A stretch of 64,000 nucleotides of DNA from contig JAJDDQ010000039.1 of NCBI GenBank assembly GCA_029260215.1, positions 236,313 to 300,312 on the forward strand, read 5' to 3'. A program made the position numbers and the translations under genes. The stretch is from Phycisphaerae bacterium. GTDB taxonomy: Bacteria > Planctomycetota > Phycisphaerae > UBA1845. Under the pieces are notes generated by a model. That model ran no database searches. It was not told where the DNA came from and saw only the letters and a list, made by a program, of their open reading frames with translations. Position 1 is the stretch's first letter. Every line of letters begins with the position of its first letter. Below, piece after piece: positions 9,044-20,285 of the stretch.

Positions 9044-11230
9044 TCACTGCTCTCCCCCAGCGCGATCCCCATGCCCCAAACCCACCCCCAGTTCCCCCAG
9101 CAACTCAACAACCCAACACCGACCAAGCACCTCCCCCACATCCGCACGCATCCGCCGCGTCCAACTCGCGTACCGATCCGGCGAAACCCCCGGAACGTTC
9201 ACCGGCTCAACCTCGCCCGCCAGATCATCCAGCGAAACACCCACCGCCGCACACGGCGTACGCAGCAAAAAACGATACACATCCGCACAAAGAACCTCGA
9301 ACGGCGAATGCTCACCCGCACCAAGCCCCGCCTCATTCAACGCTGCGATAAGCATCCGCTTCGCATGCTCGCGCTCCCCATGCGCCCCACCGACAGCCTC
9401 CTCCGATTCATACAAACCCAGCTCTTTGCGAATCTCAATATCACGATGCTGAAAAAAACCGGCAAGCGGAACATGGTCATGCGTCGCCGTCGTCACCAGT
9501 GCATTGCCCGCATAAGCCTCCGGCCGTCGAAAACGCCCTTCCCACTCGCGCTCGAAGTACAACACACGCGACGAAAGCACGCCCCGCTCCGCCAACCGCT
9601 CAGGCACATCCGGCGGAACCGTCCCCAAATCCTCGCCCACAATCACCGTCTCGCTCCGACGACTCTCCAACGCCAAAATCCCCAGAAGATCGTCTGCCGG
9701 CATACGCACATACGCACCCTCCGACGCAGGCCCATCCGTCGGCACCCAAAACTGACGAAACAACCCCAGCACATGATCGATCCGCAACATGCCGCAATGG
9801 GCCATGCTCGCACGAAGCAAATCCACCCAATAATCGTACCCCCGCTCCGCCAGCTTCAACGGATGCAACGGCGGAAAACCCCAGGTTTGACCCTGCTCCG
9901 CAGCCGGGTCCGGCGGAGCACCCAGCTCCACACCCGGCACGAACAACCCCGGATACGCACACGCATCCGCCCGACCGTCCTGAGCACCGACAGCCAGGTC
10001 CGCGTACAACCCGATCCCCATACCCGCCCCTCGCACCGACCGCTCCGCATCCGCCAACTGTCGATCCAACTCGAACTGCACAAATCGGAAAAAATTCAAT
10101 GCGCGAGCATGCGTAGCCTGAAACGCCGTCACCTGCGGCGCGCTCGGCTCCTCTCGAAGCAACCGCTCCAACCGCTCGATCACGACGTCATCCAAAACTA
10201 CGTCATCGCACGACTTCGCACGCATCTCCGCAACTACACAATAAGTCGCGAACCGCGTCAGCGCGCCCCCCTTCTCCGAAATATAGCGCCCAAACGCCGC
10301 CGCACGATCCGACCCGCCAGCCGAAACCGACTTCACGAACTGACCATGCAAAAGTCGCATCACCGCAGTCTTGAGACCCGCCACGGCTTCATAATCAATT
10401 GCATCACACCCGCGCAACCGACCCAGCGTCGCCTGAAAATCCGCCGACGCGATCATCTCGCGCGCCCGCGAACAGGCCGCCAACTCCGGCACAACCGACA
10501 CATCCACATAAACGATGTTGCGAAACAAGCGGCTCGAAGGCAGATACGGGCTGCTGCCCATCGGCGTGTTGTCCAGTGCATGCAGCGGATTCACACCCAC
10601 AAAATCCAAACCGCAAGAACCACAAGCCTCACCGACCGCAGCCAGACTTGAGAAATCACCCACGCCCCAATCGCCCGCCCGGCGCACGGAATAGAGATTC
10701 GTCCACACACCAACAGCCCGGGCACCCGGCAAAGAGTGACAGAACTCCGGCACCACAATCAGCCGCTGATTCGCCGTCGCACGTTCCGCACCGCACGCAA
10801 CCTCGACCGTCAGATCGTGATACCCCTCGCCCACCTCGACAGGCCAATCCCCCACCGAAACGACCCCGCCGCCCGGCACCTCGGATTCCCCTTCCCACGC
10901 AAACAACGCCCCGTCCTCCAGACGCAACGTCACCCGCCACGCAACACACTCCCCCGCCCCCCCGCGACATCGAACCGTGATACACCGCTCCCAAGCGCGA
11001 CAACCGCGCACAACCCGCACCGCATCCACCAGACGATCCGCCCCCGCCCGCTCAAGCGCAAGAAGCGATTCCCCAGCAGCCGATTCACTCGAAACATCAA
11101 ACCCCATCGCGCGCAGCACGCGCTCACGCACCGCGTCGGTCGCAAAATGCTCCACCCCGCCCACATCACGATAACCGGACAAAACCCCCACCCGGTCAGC
11201 CAACGCACGCAATTGCGGACGAACTTCCAT
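9044..11230 (-). CDS. malQ: 4-alpha-glucanotransferase (amylomaltase, GH77)
   Basis: A 728-residue GH77 enzyme that transfers alpha-1,4-glucan segments between malto-oligosaccharides and releases glucose. Catalytic motifs are present: LRIDHVLGL with the nucleophile aspartate (about residue 483), VGEDLGT with the acid/base glutamate (about 530), and TTATHDHVP (about 584). NPLHALDNTPMGSSPYLPSSR is the usual GH77 acceptor-loop region. The first 170 residues form the N-terminal beta domain of the longer, E. coli-like form. ATG 11230 is preferred over GTG 11233 because GGGGAG precedes it. It is read in the same direction as glgB and glgX, after a 214-base gap. Confidence 0.92.
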   Translation of the reverse strand: MEVRPQLRALADRVGVLSGYRDVGGVEHFATDAVRERVLRAMGFDVSSESAAGESLLALERAGADRLVDAVRVVRGCRAWERCITVRCRGGAGECVAWRVTLRLEDGALFAWEGESEVPGGGVVSVGDWPVEVGEGYHDLTVEVACGAERATANQRLIVVPEFCHSLPGARAVGVWTNLYSVRRAGDWGVGDFSSLAAVGEACGSCGLDFVGVNPLHALDNTPMGSSPYLPSSRLFRNIVYVDVSVVPELAACSRAREMIASADFQATLGRLRGCDAIDYEAVAGLKTAVMRLLHGQFVKSVSAGGSDRAAAFGRYISEKGGALTRFATYCVVAEMRAKSCDDVVLDDVVIERLERLLREEPSAPQVTAFQATHARALNFFRFVQFELDRQLADAERSVRGAGMGIGLYADLAVGAQDGRADACAYPGLFVPGVELGAPPDPAAEQGQTWGFPPLHPLKLAERGYDYWVDLLRASMAHCGMLRIDHVLGLFRQFWVPTDGPASEGAYVRMPADDLLGILALESRRSETVIVGEDLGTVPPDVPERLAERGVLSSRVLYFEREWEGRFRRPEAYAGNALVTTATHDHVPLAGFFQHRDIEIRKELGLYESEEAVGGAHGEREHAKRMLIAALNEAGLGAGEHSPFEVLCADVYRFLLRTPCAAVGVSLDDLAGEVEPVNVPGVSPDRYASWTRRMRADVGEVLGRCWVVELLGELGVGLGHGDRAGGEQ

Positions 11231-11270
11231 CACAACTCCCCATCAACCCCGCCCGAAGCGAAAAGACAAA

Positions 11271-11302
11271 CCAAGCCGAGGGCTTCAGCCCGCGCGGACG
11301 TC
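11271..11302. repeat. Palindromic repeat family C, intergenic copy
   Basis: CCAAGCCGAG then GGCTTCAGCC CGCGCGGACGTC. The hairpin GGGCT-TC-AGCCC corresponds to GGACT-TC-AGTCC in the copy inside rsmE (29839-29873) and GAACT-TC-AGTTC at 22338-22372, so stem positions covary. It lies between malQ and glgB. Confidence 0.7.
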
Positions 11303-11379
11303 AATCGCACCAACATCCGATCAGCCACAACCGAAAAAAAACACACCAACTATGTCGCCACACCTCAATCGTTGAGTTG

Positions 11380-11411
11380 GGTGGCACGGTCTGGCGTAGC
11401 CAGGCCGTGGA
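11380..11411. repeat. Palindromic element family F
   Basis: CACGGTCTGGC (11385-11395) and GCCAGGCCGTG (11399-11409) form an 11-base stem with one G-T pair around a 3-base loop. A second small hairpin, CTCAA-TCG-TTGAG, sits just upstream. It lies 34 bases beyond the glgB stop codon and could end glgB transcription, but there is no T-run on the glgB strand. Only one copy is seen in this window. Confidence 0.5.
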
Positions 11412-11444
11412 AAAATTTCAAAACAATGGTGATAGGATGCGATA

Positions 11445-13688
11445 CTATTCCACCGGCTCCAAAACCAAAGCAGCCAGCGGCGGCAACGTCAGAACCAGCG
11501 ACTGCCCAAACCCATGCCAAGGCTTCGCCTCCGCCCGCAGAGTCTCCGGCAACGGATGCCCGCTCCCCCCGTACGCAGGATGATCGCCGCTCAACAGATA
11601 CCGATACGCCCCCCCGCACGGCACACCGATGCGATACCCCGCACGCGGCACAGGCGTCATGTTCAGCACCACCACAATCGTTCGACCGTCCGCATCGCGA
11701 CGGTAGGCCAACACCGAATTCTCACTGTCCGAACACTCGATCCACGCGAAACCCTGCATGTCGGGATCGCCCCGCCAAAGCGGTGCATTCTCCAGATAGA
11801 TGCGCCCAAGGTCTTCCAGATAAAGTGCCAATCCCTGTCGCAGCGGATCGTCCGCCAGATGCCAATCCAGACTCGCATGATTGGACCACTCCGCATACGG
11901 CGCCAATTCCGCCCCCATAAACGACAACTGCTTACCGGGCCTCGTATATTGATACGTGTACAGCAGCCGCAGATTCGCAAACTTCTGCCACCCATCGCCC
12001 GGCATCTTGCCCAGCATCGAGCGTTTCCCGTGAACCACCTCATCATGCGACAAGGCGTTCACGAACCGCTCCGTATGCTCGTACAGCATCGAGAACGTCA
12101 ACGCATTCTGATGAAACCGCCGATGCACCGGCTCACGCGAAAAATACTCCAGCGTGTCATGCATCCACCCCATATTCCACTTGAACGTAAACCCCAATCC
12201 CCCCTCGTCGACAGGCTTGGTCACCCCGCCCCAGGAGGTCGATTCCTCCGCAATCGTCATCGCACCCGGGCACTCCCGCCCGATACAGTGATTCACCGAA
12301 CACAAAAAGTCCTTCGCATCGAGATTCTCATTCCCTCCGTGCTCATTCGGCAGCCACTCCCCCTCTTTGCGGCTGTAGTCCAGGTACAACATCGATGCCA
12401 CCGCATCCACACGAAGCCCATCGACGTGAAACTCCTGCAACCAATACAGTGCGTTGGCCACCAGAAAGTTGCGCACCTCCTTGCGCCCGAAATTAAATAT
12501 CAGCGTACCCCAATCAGGGTGCTCCCCCATGCGCGGGTCTTCGTGTTCATAAAGCGCCGTCCCGTCAAACCGCCGCAACGCAAAATCATCCTTGGGAAAA
12601 TGCGCCGGCACCCAGTCCAGAATCACGCCGATCCCCTGCCGATGACAATAATCCACGAAAAACCGAAAATCATCCGGCGAACCCCAGCGATGCGTCGGCG
12701 CAAAATACCCCGTCACCTGATAGCCCCACGAATCCTCGAACGGATGCTCCATCACCGGCAGCAACTCAACATGCGTGTACCCGAAACGCTTCACATGCGC
12801 CACCAGCTTCGGCGCAATCTCCCGGTAATTCATCGGACGGTTGTTCTCGTCCGGCACGCGCGCCCACGATCCCAGATGCACCTCGTAAATCGAAACCGGC
12901 GAACGCGTGTGATCGCGCTCAGCCCGCTCCACCAACCAATCCCCATCCCCCCACGTAAATTCCGTCTCCGTAACCCGAGACGCGTTGCCCGGCGGCCCCT
13001 CCATCGCCTGCGCAAACGGATCGGTCTTCAGACGCAGCGCACCGTCCTTGGCCTTAATCTCGTACTTGTAAAGCTGCCCCACGCACAAACCCGGCACGAA
13101 CAATTCAAACACACCACTGTTGCCCATCGCCCGCATCGGCAGCAGCCGCCCGTCCCATTGACAAAACTCCCCCACCACCGAAACACGCCGCGCATTGGGT
13201 GCCCACACCGCGAACGAAACGCCAGCCACCCCATCCACCACACGCACATGCGAACCCATGCACGTCCACAATTTCAGATGATTGCCTTCGTTAAACAGGT
13301 GACCATCCAGCTCACCCCACGTCGGAAGAAACCGATACGGATCGCCCCGCTCCCAAGTCGAACCATCCGCAAAATGAAACCGTAACCGGTAATCCAACGG
13401 CCGATCCCGATCCGCCAGATGCACCGCGAACAGCCCACCCGCCTCCACGCGCGTCATGGGACACGTTCGACCCTCCGCCAACACGCACTCCGCCGAGTCA
13501 GCCTCAGGGTGATACGCCCGCACGACGACTCCCCCACCCCCGCCCGCAACCGGATGCGCACCCAAAATCCGATGCGGTTCGTAATGATCGCCGTCGCGCA
13601 AACGAGCCGATTCCTCGGGCGAAACGCCCAAAACCACGCCCCGACCACCACCCGTCGCTTTCGATTTGCGAACCGTCTTGCGCTTCAT
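11445..13688 (-). CDS. glgB: 1,4-alpha-glucan branching enzyme (GH13/CBM48)
   Basis: A 747-residue enzyme that cleaves an alpha-1,4 chain and re-attaches it by an alpha-1,6 bond. The N1 module (HYEPHRILGAH) and CBM48 module (GVSFAVWAPNARRVSVVGEF) precede the GH13 barrel. Catalytic residues: LRVDAVASMLYLDYSR with the nucleophile D (about 424), TIAEEST with the general acid E (about 479) and ALSHDEVVHGK (about 548). The full five-module length matches the long bacterial form. ATG 13688 overlaps the glgX stop by four bases (ATGA), so the pair is translationally coupled; an upstream in-frame extension to 13736 would run back into glgX and is rejected. Confidence 0.95.
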   Translation of the reverse strand: MKRKTVRKSKATGGGRGVVLGVSPEESARLRDGDHYEPHRILGAHPVAGGGGGVVVRAYHPEADSAECVLAEGRTCPMTRVEAGGLFAVHLADRDRPLDYRLRFHFADGSTWERGDPYRFLPTWGELDGHLFNEGNHLKLWTCMGSHVRVVDGVAGVSFAVWAPNARRVSVVGEFCQWDGRLLPMRAMGNSGVFELFVPGLCVGQLYKYEIKAKDGALRLKTDPFAQAMEGPPGNASRVTETEFTWGDGDWLVERAERDHTRSPVSIYEVHLGSWARVPDENNRPMNYREIAPKLVAHVKRFGYTHVELLPVMEHPFEDSWGYQVTGYFAPTHRWGSPDDFRFFVDYCHRQGIGVILDWVPAHFPKDDFALRRFDGTALYEHEDPRMGEHPDWGTLIFNFGRKEVRNFLVANALYWLQEFHVDGLRVDAVASMLYLDYSRKEGEWLPNEHGGNENLDAKDFLCSVNHCIGRECPGAMTIAEESTSWGGVTKPVDEGGLGFTFKWNMGWMHDTLEYFSREPVHRRFHQNALTFSMLYEHTERFVNALSHDEVVHGKRSMLGKMPGDGWQKFANLRLLYTYQYTRPGKQLSFMGAELAPYAEWSNHASLDWHLADDPLRQGLALYLEDLGRIYLENAPLWRGDPDMQGFAWIECSDSENSVLAYRRDADGRTIVVVLNMTPVPRAGYRIGVPCGGAYRYLLSGDHPAYGGSGHPLPETLRAEAKPWHGFGQSLVLTLPPLAALVLEPVE

Positions 13689-15763
13689 AATGTATACGCC
13701 AGAATCTTCACCGAATGCGACGACACCGTCACACAATCCTTACCAAACTCCTCATCCCCATGCTCCGGTGAGGCTGTGTCCAGCTCCAACCGCCACGTCC
13801 CGTCACCTTCACAACGCGACAACCCAAACACCCGATCCTCACGCGAAGCGTTGAACGCGACAAACACGCTCGCACGCGCCGCGCAATCATGCAACTTCAT
13901 CGCAAACACCTGCCGCGTCCCATCGTTCCAATCCCCCTTCGTCATCTCCGCCCCATCCTCGCGTAACCACGTTACATCCTTCGCACCGCCGTCACAATCA
14001 ACCGCCCCCGTATAGAAAGCATCGCGCCGCCACACCGCCCACTTGCGTCGCAACGTCGACAGCCCGCGCACGAATTCCAAAAGCTCACGCTCGCGCGAAC
14101 CCGACGACCAATCCACCCAACTGATCTCGTTATCCTGACAGTAGGCGTTGTTGTTCCCCCGCTGCGTCCGCCCCAATTCATCGCCCGCCGACAACATCGG
14201 CACCCCGCGCGAACAGAACAAAGTCGCCAGCAAACACCGCGCCACCCGATCGCGCACACCGTTAATAAACCCGTCCTCCGTCTCCCCTTCGACACCCCAG
14301 TTCCGCGACAGGTTGTCATCCATCCCATCGCGATTCTCCTCCCCGTTGGCCTCATTGTGTTTCCGCTCGTAACTCACCACGTCACGCAACGAAAACCCGT
14401 CATGGCTCGCCAAATACTGAACCGACGCTCGGGCAGTCCGCCCGCTCCCCTCAAAAATATCACTGCTGCCCCCCAGCCGCCGGGCCAACTCGCCACAACC
14501 CACACCATCCCCCCGCCAAAACGCCCGAGCCGATCGGCCAAACGCATCGTTCCATTCCGACCACTCCGCCGGAAACGCCCCAACCTGATACCCGTCCAAA
14601 CCGATATCCCAAGGCTCCGCGATCAACTTCACCCCACCCAACACCGCGTCCCGTCGCACCGCCTCCAAAAATGGCGCCCCCGCATCAAACCCCTCGTCAC
14701 CCCGCGCCAACACGGTGGCCAAGTCAAATCGAAAACCATCAACGTGCATTTCCTCTACCCAATACCGCAAGCAGGACAACACCATCTCCCGCACAACCGG
14801 CGAGCGAAAATCCAACGCATTCCCGCAACCCGTCGGATTCTCATACATCCGCCGATCAGCACCACACAAACGATAGTACTCACCATTATCCAACCCCCGA
14901 AACGACAGCGTAGGCCCCAGGTGGTCCCCCTCGGCGGAGTGATTGAACACAACGTCCAGAATCACCTCGATGCCCGCCTCATGAAGCCCCCGAACCATCG
15001 CCTGAAACTCGACCACCTGCCGCCCGGGCACCGCCGCAAAACGCACATCCGGCGCGAAAAAACCCAGCGTGTTGTAACCCCAGTAGTTGCGCAACCCGCG
15101 AACCGAAAGATGACGCTCGCAAAACGAATGATGAATCGGCAGTAGCTCAACAGCCGTCACCCCCAACCTTCGCAAGTGATCCACAATCGGAGGACTGCAC
15201 AAACCGAGATACGTCCCGCGTAACTCAGCCGCCACCTCCGGATGACGCACCGTAAGCCCCTTCACATGACATTCATAAATCAGCGTATCTTCCCACGACG
15301 TCCCCAGCCGCCTTTCATCACCCCAGTCAAACGAGTGCTCGACAACCACCGACTTCGGCACAAACGCAGCGCTATCCCGCGCGTCGAAACTCAAGTCCGC
15401 CCGCCCATCACCCCAAACGAACCCGTGCAGCCCATCATCCCAACCGGGGTTGACCGTCAACGCCCGCGCCCACGGATCAACCAGCAGCTTGTTCGGATTA
15501 AAACGCAAACCAGCCGACGGCTCATAAGGACCGTGCGCCCGAAACCCATAACACGCACCAGCCGCCGCATCCGCCACACGGACCCGCCAAACTCCGCCCG
15601 CACCGCGCGACATGTCCACACGCCCCACCTCGCGCGTCGGGTCGCCCGGTCCGAATAGACAAAGCTCCACCCGGTCAGCCCCGGGCGAAAAAACCCCGAA
15701 GTCAACACCGCCGTCAACCACGACAGCCCCACAAAGCCCATCGTTACCGGGCGTCACACCCAT
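13685..15763 (-). CDS. glgX: Glycogen debranching enzyme, isoamylase type
   Basis: A 692-residue GH13 enzyme that hydrolyses alpha-1,6 branches, usually on short stubs left by glycogen phosphorylase. CBM48 (VDFGVFSPGADRVELCLF) is followed by the barrel with DVVFNHSAEGD, the nucleophile in GFRFDLATVLARG (about 345), LIAEPWDIG with the acid E (about 384), and ASHDGFSLRDVVSY (about 456). ATG 15763 (MGVTPGND) is preferred because family members start just before this point; the frame also stays open to 15832, adding 23 residues without family character. It is first in a glgX-glgB pair and its upstream region holds large palindromes shared with the divergent glgP. Confidence 0.93.
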   Translation of the reverse strand: MGVTPGNDGLCGAVVVDGGVDFGVFSPGADRVELCLFGPGDPTREVGRVDMSRGAGGVWRVRVADAAAGACYGFRAHGPYEPSAGLRFNPNKLLVDPWARALTVNPGWDDGLHGFVWGDGRADLSFDARDSAAFVPKSVVVEHSFDWGDERRLGTSWEDTLIYECHVKGLTVRHPEVAAELRGTYLGLCSPPIVDHLRRLGVTAVELLPIHHSFCERHLSVRGLRNYWGYNTLGFFAPDVRFAAVPGRQVVEFQAMVRGLHEAGIEVILDVVFNHSAEGDHLGPTLSFRGLDNGEYYRLCGADRRMYENPTGCGNALDFRSPVVREMVLSCLRYWVEEMHVDGFRFDLATVLARGDEGFDAGAPFLEAVRRDAVLGGVKLIAEPWDIGLDGYQVGAFPAEWSEWNDAFGRSARAFWRGDGVGCGELARRLGGSSDIFEGSGRTARASVQYLASHDGFSLRDVVSYERKHNEANGEENRDGMDDNLSRNWGVEGETEDGFINGVRDRVARCLLATLFCSRGVPMLSAGDELGRTQRGNNNAYCQDNEISWVDWSSGSRERELLEFVRGLSTLRRKWAVWRRDAFYTGAVDCDGGAKDVTWLREDGAEMTKGDWNDGTRQVFAMKLHDCAARASVFVAFNASREDRVFGLSRCEGDGTWRLELDTASPEHGDEEFGKDCVTVSSHSVKILAYTL

Positions 15764-16239
15764 CCGAAAAAATCTCCACCCACACAACCCAGACTCAATA
15801 ACCTTCAACGCCGCTTCGACCGACCTATACACAAGCGTCTCACGCTGTCATCGGCTTGCACAAGCCCGCCAGCCGACAGACACTTCGAAGCGCCGGATGA
15901 CTTATACCTGATTCACTGATTCGAAAGGACACGACGCAAGACCGCAAGTAACTCTTCAGCCAAGTGCAATGCGGAGCCATGATCTGCCCCTGCCTCGCGA
16001 CAAGGAACGATCTCTTCCCCCCCTTGCAAAGGGGGGATACAGGGGGGTCTGGACCGGAGTAACGCTTCGGTTCGCAAAAAGAACCTCCCCCAAGCCCCTC
16101 CTTTGCAAGGAGGGGAGAAAGAGGATGATCATTGCGTCTGCACCAAAAAACTTCATCCTCGCAGTGTTTCCAGTCATCCGACATTGCACACGGCTGAATT
16201 CTTACGATCGCAATCATCCGTCGAGACGATACCAAAGCC
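15764..16239. other. Intergenic region between divergent glgX and glgP
   Basis: About 475 bases. The main content is the inverted pair of family D palindromes at 16012-16123. Frames through the region translate to repeat-derived peptides (for example SPLLAKEGLGG) and are not considered genes. No sigma-54-like or strong sigma-70-like promoter was recognised. Confidence 0.6.
16012..16123. repeat. Palindromic repeat family D, inverted pair
   Basis: Left copy: CCCCCCTTGCAAAGGGGGG followed by ATACAGGGGGGT. Right copy, in opposite orientation: CCTCCCCCAAGCCCC then CTCCTTTGCAAGGAGGGG. Each has a TTGCAA centre with poly-C/poly-G arms, and the two copies can pair with each other across a roughly 35-base spacer to form a long hairpin. 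This repeat type (C-run, TTGCAAA, G-run) is, from general knowledge, widespread in several phyla. Confidence 0.85.
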
Positions 16240-17934
<1,695 letters not shown>

Positions 17935-17968
17935 CCCACGCTCAAAGAATACAAGTCTTCAGTGGCGT

Positions 17969-18060
17969 AGCACCGGTTTGCAACCGGTGTGCTCCAGTGT
18001 GGCACCGGTTTGCAACCGGTATGCTCCAGTGTGGCACCGGTTTCCAACCGGTGTGCTCAC
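17969..18060. repeat. Palindromic repeat family A, three tandem 32-bp units
   Basis: The 18-base core CACCGGTTTGCAACCGGT starts at 17971, 18003 and 18035 (third copy has TTTCC), giving an exact 32-base period with linker GTGCTCCAGTGTGG. The core folds as ACCGGTT-TGC-AACCGGT. It lies between the convergent glgP and the surface-protein gene and may help end transcription. The same unit in reverse orientation recurs at 30607-30795. Confidence 0.9.
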
Positions 18061-18121
18061 GACATCACCAACAATCGAAACCGCGACACTGAATCCGACC
18101 AACACGACAGGTAGCAACGCG

Positions 18122-20095
18122 TTAGCTTAAAACGCGCCTTCCAGCATACCCTCGCCGAAAAACAACAGTCCCAAAAATCAGCACAACCATCGTCATCACA
18201 ATCAATCCCCACTCAGACGCAGCCGGGATACCCGGCGGCAACGCGACGGTCAGCGGAATATCGATTGTCACAGCCGGATGCCCCGCACGGACAAGTTCAA
18301 ACGAAAGACTGCCACTGCCGACCGCCCCCGTGAAGTCGAACGTAGCCGCATCAACCGACATTGTCCCGCCCGTAAGAACGACACTCCCCGCTGAAAGCCC
18401 CGGAATGCTCGGCGTTTGCCAGTCCCAGTTTTGGCTGTCGCGAACGCGCAGCTCGATATCAACGTCGGCGTCAGCCAAGTTCAAATTCACAGCCTGCGCA
18501 TCGGCGGCGTCCGCGATCCACCGCTGATCCACCGTCAGCGCGGCAACAGAATAGGGCCGCCCCCCATCGGTCACGCGCATGTTCACCGTGTCGGAACCGC
18601 TCGGAAAACTTGCGTTTAGGAAATCAACCAACGCTCCGCTCGTATCGAATACCGAACGCGGCGTCCCACCGGCCAGTGGCACACTGCTGTCCGCAGGCTC
18701 GACTGCAATAATTTCATACGTACCAGCCGCAGCCGCCCCAATCGCCGGCTGTGCCAATGCGGAGTTCTGCTGATCGAAGAAGGTCATGCCCGCGCTCGGA
18801 AAGCGTCGCAGCGCAACATCCGTATCCAACCGCGACAGCGGACGCAACCCATCCTGAATCGTCATCACGAATGAGCCGTCATCATTCCACGTATCAATAC
18901 CCCCCACATGGATTGGACCGGCCACGACTTCAGCATTCGAGTCAAACGCCAGCGTAACCGCACCACCCCCGCTCACGGAGACAGTCCCATCAACCGCAAC
19001 GGAGTATCCCACAGCCGCCGCGCCGACAATGTTGCCTTCGCCGTCAAGGTGTCCCTCCACAATCGTGTAGCCGTCGCTTCCCCGTGTCCGAAAATTAACC
19101 GCAATCCTCGGTGTGCACTGAGGCCGAGCCCCATCTGTAATCGCCACATCCGCGACTTGATCCTGCGGATACCCTGTCGCACTGAACGCAGTAACCAAAC
19201 CCGAAGTATTGATCGACAACGTAGCACCACCGGTAACCACCGGAGCACCAAGCACAAAGCTGTCATCCGCCGGCGCGCCAGCAATAGCCGTGCCCGCCTT
19301 CGGCAAAATCTCGTTCTCGAACAGCGTCAGATCCGAAAGAACACGCAGCGAAATCGCCGAGGTAAAAGTGCAGGCGTTCTCCCACCCAGCGGAGGCCGAC
19401 GCGACCGATAGCTCAAAACTGCCATCCTGCGCAGCCCACACGCCACCATACGCCGCGACATAGCCGTCGATTTTCGCCGCACCCAAGTCGGGCACGACGT
19501 CAACACTGATCCCGAGCGGCAACCCGACAACATTCACCCCACCCCACGCATAGGCGAGCCCCCAGCCAGCGGGTGGCGGTAGATTGACTGACGTCGGTAC
19601 AATCTGAACCTCTGCGGGAACAGTCGGCGGCGTACTCGTCACGTATCCGTCAAACACGGTGAACGCAACGTCAGAGAGTTTTCGAAACGCGACGGCCACA
19701 GTGAAAGGCATAGGGCCGCCCGCATCGGCGATCATCAAATCCACCGTACCGATCGCTCCACCAGCAACGTCAGCCGGATTGACACTGTCCAGAACGAGGT
19801 AGGCTTGATTCGTGCCAAGCTCAGGTGCGGTCGTGTCCAGCGAAAACGCGGTCCCCAGCGAAAAACCCGAGCTGCCGGAAACACTCCCGCCCGATTGAAT
19901 AAAATCCAATTGCAACAACAACTCGTTGTTGTCCTGCACAGCCACCACAACATTGTCGCCGGCGTTGAGGACCGCCATATACATGTACCTCTTGGTTCCA
20001 ATGATGTCAGCCCCGAACACGCTGCATGCCGAAGCGCTCACCAAGACCGCGGAGGTCCACAGAAGGCGAACGGGTTTGGTATTGGTCGATTGCAT
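18122..20095 (-). CDS. Secreted surface protein with DGxRP repeats and IPTL-CTERM-like tail
   Basis: A 657-residue exported protein of unknown function. It has an N-terminal signal peptide (basic start, LLWTSAVLVSASACSVFGA) and a C-terminal sorting-type tail IPAASEWGLIVMTMVVLIFG followed by RRGYAGRR, matching the IPTL-CTERM layout: I-P-x-x-S-E-W-G, a membrane helix, then arginines. Between lie about four diverged repeats of roughly 110-130 residues, each with a core like VTDGGRPYSVA, ITDGARPQCTP, IQDGLRPLSRL or IADAGGPMPFT, probably beta sandwiches. ATG 20095 is chosen because a signal peptide follows directly; the frame is open to 20209. Tails of this type are expected to be recognised by a dedicated membrane protease, which is not in the window. 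Confidence 0.78.
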   Translation of the reverse strand: MQSTNTKPVRLLWTSAVLVSASACSVFGADIIGTKRYMYMAVLNAGDNVVVAVQDNNELLLQLDFIQSGGSVSGSSGFSLGTAFSLDTTAPELGTNQAYLVLDSVNPADVAGGAIGTVDLMIADAGGPMPFTVAVAFRKLSDVAFTVFDGYVTSTPPTVPAEVQIVPTSVNLPPPAGWGLAYAWGGVNVVGLPLGISVDVVPDLGAAKIDGYVAAYGGVWAAQDGSFELSVASASAGWENACTFTSAISLRVLSDLTLFENEILPKAGTAIAGAPADDSFVLGAPVVTGGATLSINTSGLVTAFSATGYPQDQVADVAITDGARPQCTPRIAVNFRTRGSDGYTIVEGHLDGEGNIVGAAAVGYSVAVDGTVSVSGGGAVTLAFDSNAEVVAGPIHVGGIDTWNDDGSFVMTIQDGLRPLSRLDTDVALRRFPSAGMTFFDQQNSALAQPAIGAAAAGTYEIIAVEPADSSVPLAGGTPRSVFDTSGALVDFLNASFPSGSDTVNMRVTDGGRPYSVAALTVDQRWIADAADAQAVNLNLADADVDIELRVRDSQNWDWQTPSIPGLSAGSVVLTGGTMSVDAATFDFTGAVGSGSLSFELVRAGHPAVTIDIPLTVALPPGIPAASEWGLIVMTMVVLIFGTVVFRRGYAGRRVLS

Positions 20096-20285
20096 AGTTC
20101 TACTCTCTATTTTTCCATCCCCGAGACGACGATTAGCCGAGATGTTCAGGGAATCCGGTGGCCGAACGAACAATCGCTCATGATAGCGGTTCAACCCCTC
20201 CCGATTCAAGAATTTGACGAGATTCTGATATTTTCATCAGGATTGTTCACCACGCTCGAACACATTCCCTACAACCCAATCCATT

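Noticed and set aside
9071-13385. Very long plus-strand open frames opposite malQ and glgB (over 500 and 600 codons)
   Set aside because: They are antisense to well-conserved enzymes and read as R/P/H/T-rich sequence, a side effect of GC-rich codon use.
15764-15832. A 23-residue N-terminal extension of GlgX
   Set aside because: The family starts near MGVTPGND at 15763; the extension has no similarity and no ribosome-binding site.
17999-18020. Family A repeats as sigma-54 promoters (TGGCACCGGTTTGCAA looks like -24/-12)
   Set aside because: GG and GC are separated by nine bases, not ten, the match is part of a palindrome, and the units lie between convergent gene ends.
17969-18060. A small CRISPR array (three 32-base periods)
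   Set aside because: The units are directly tandem, the linkers are themselves repeated, so there are no spacers, and no cas genes are present.
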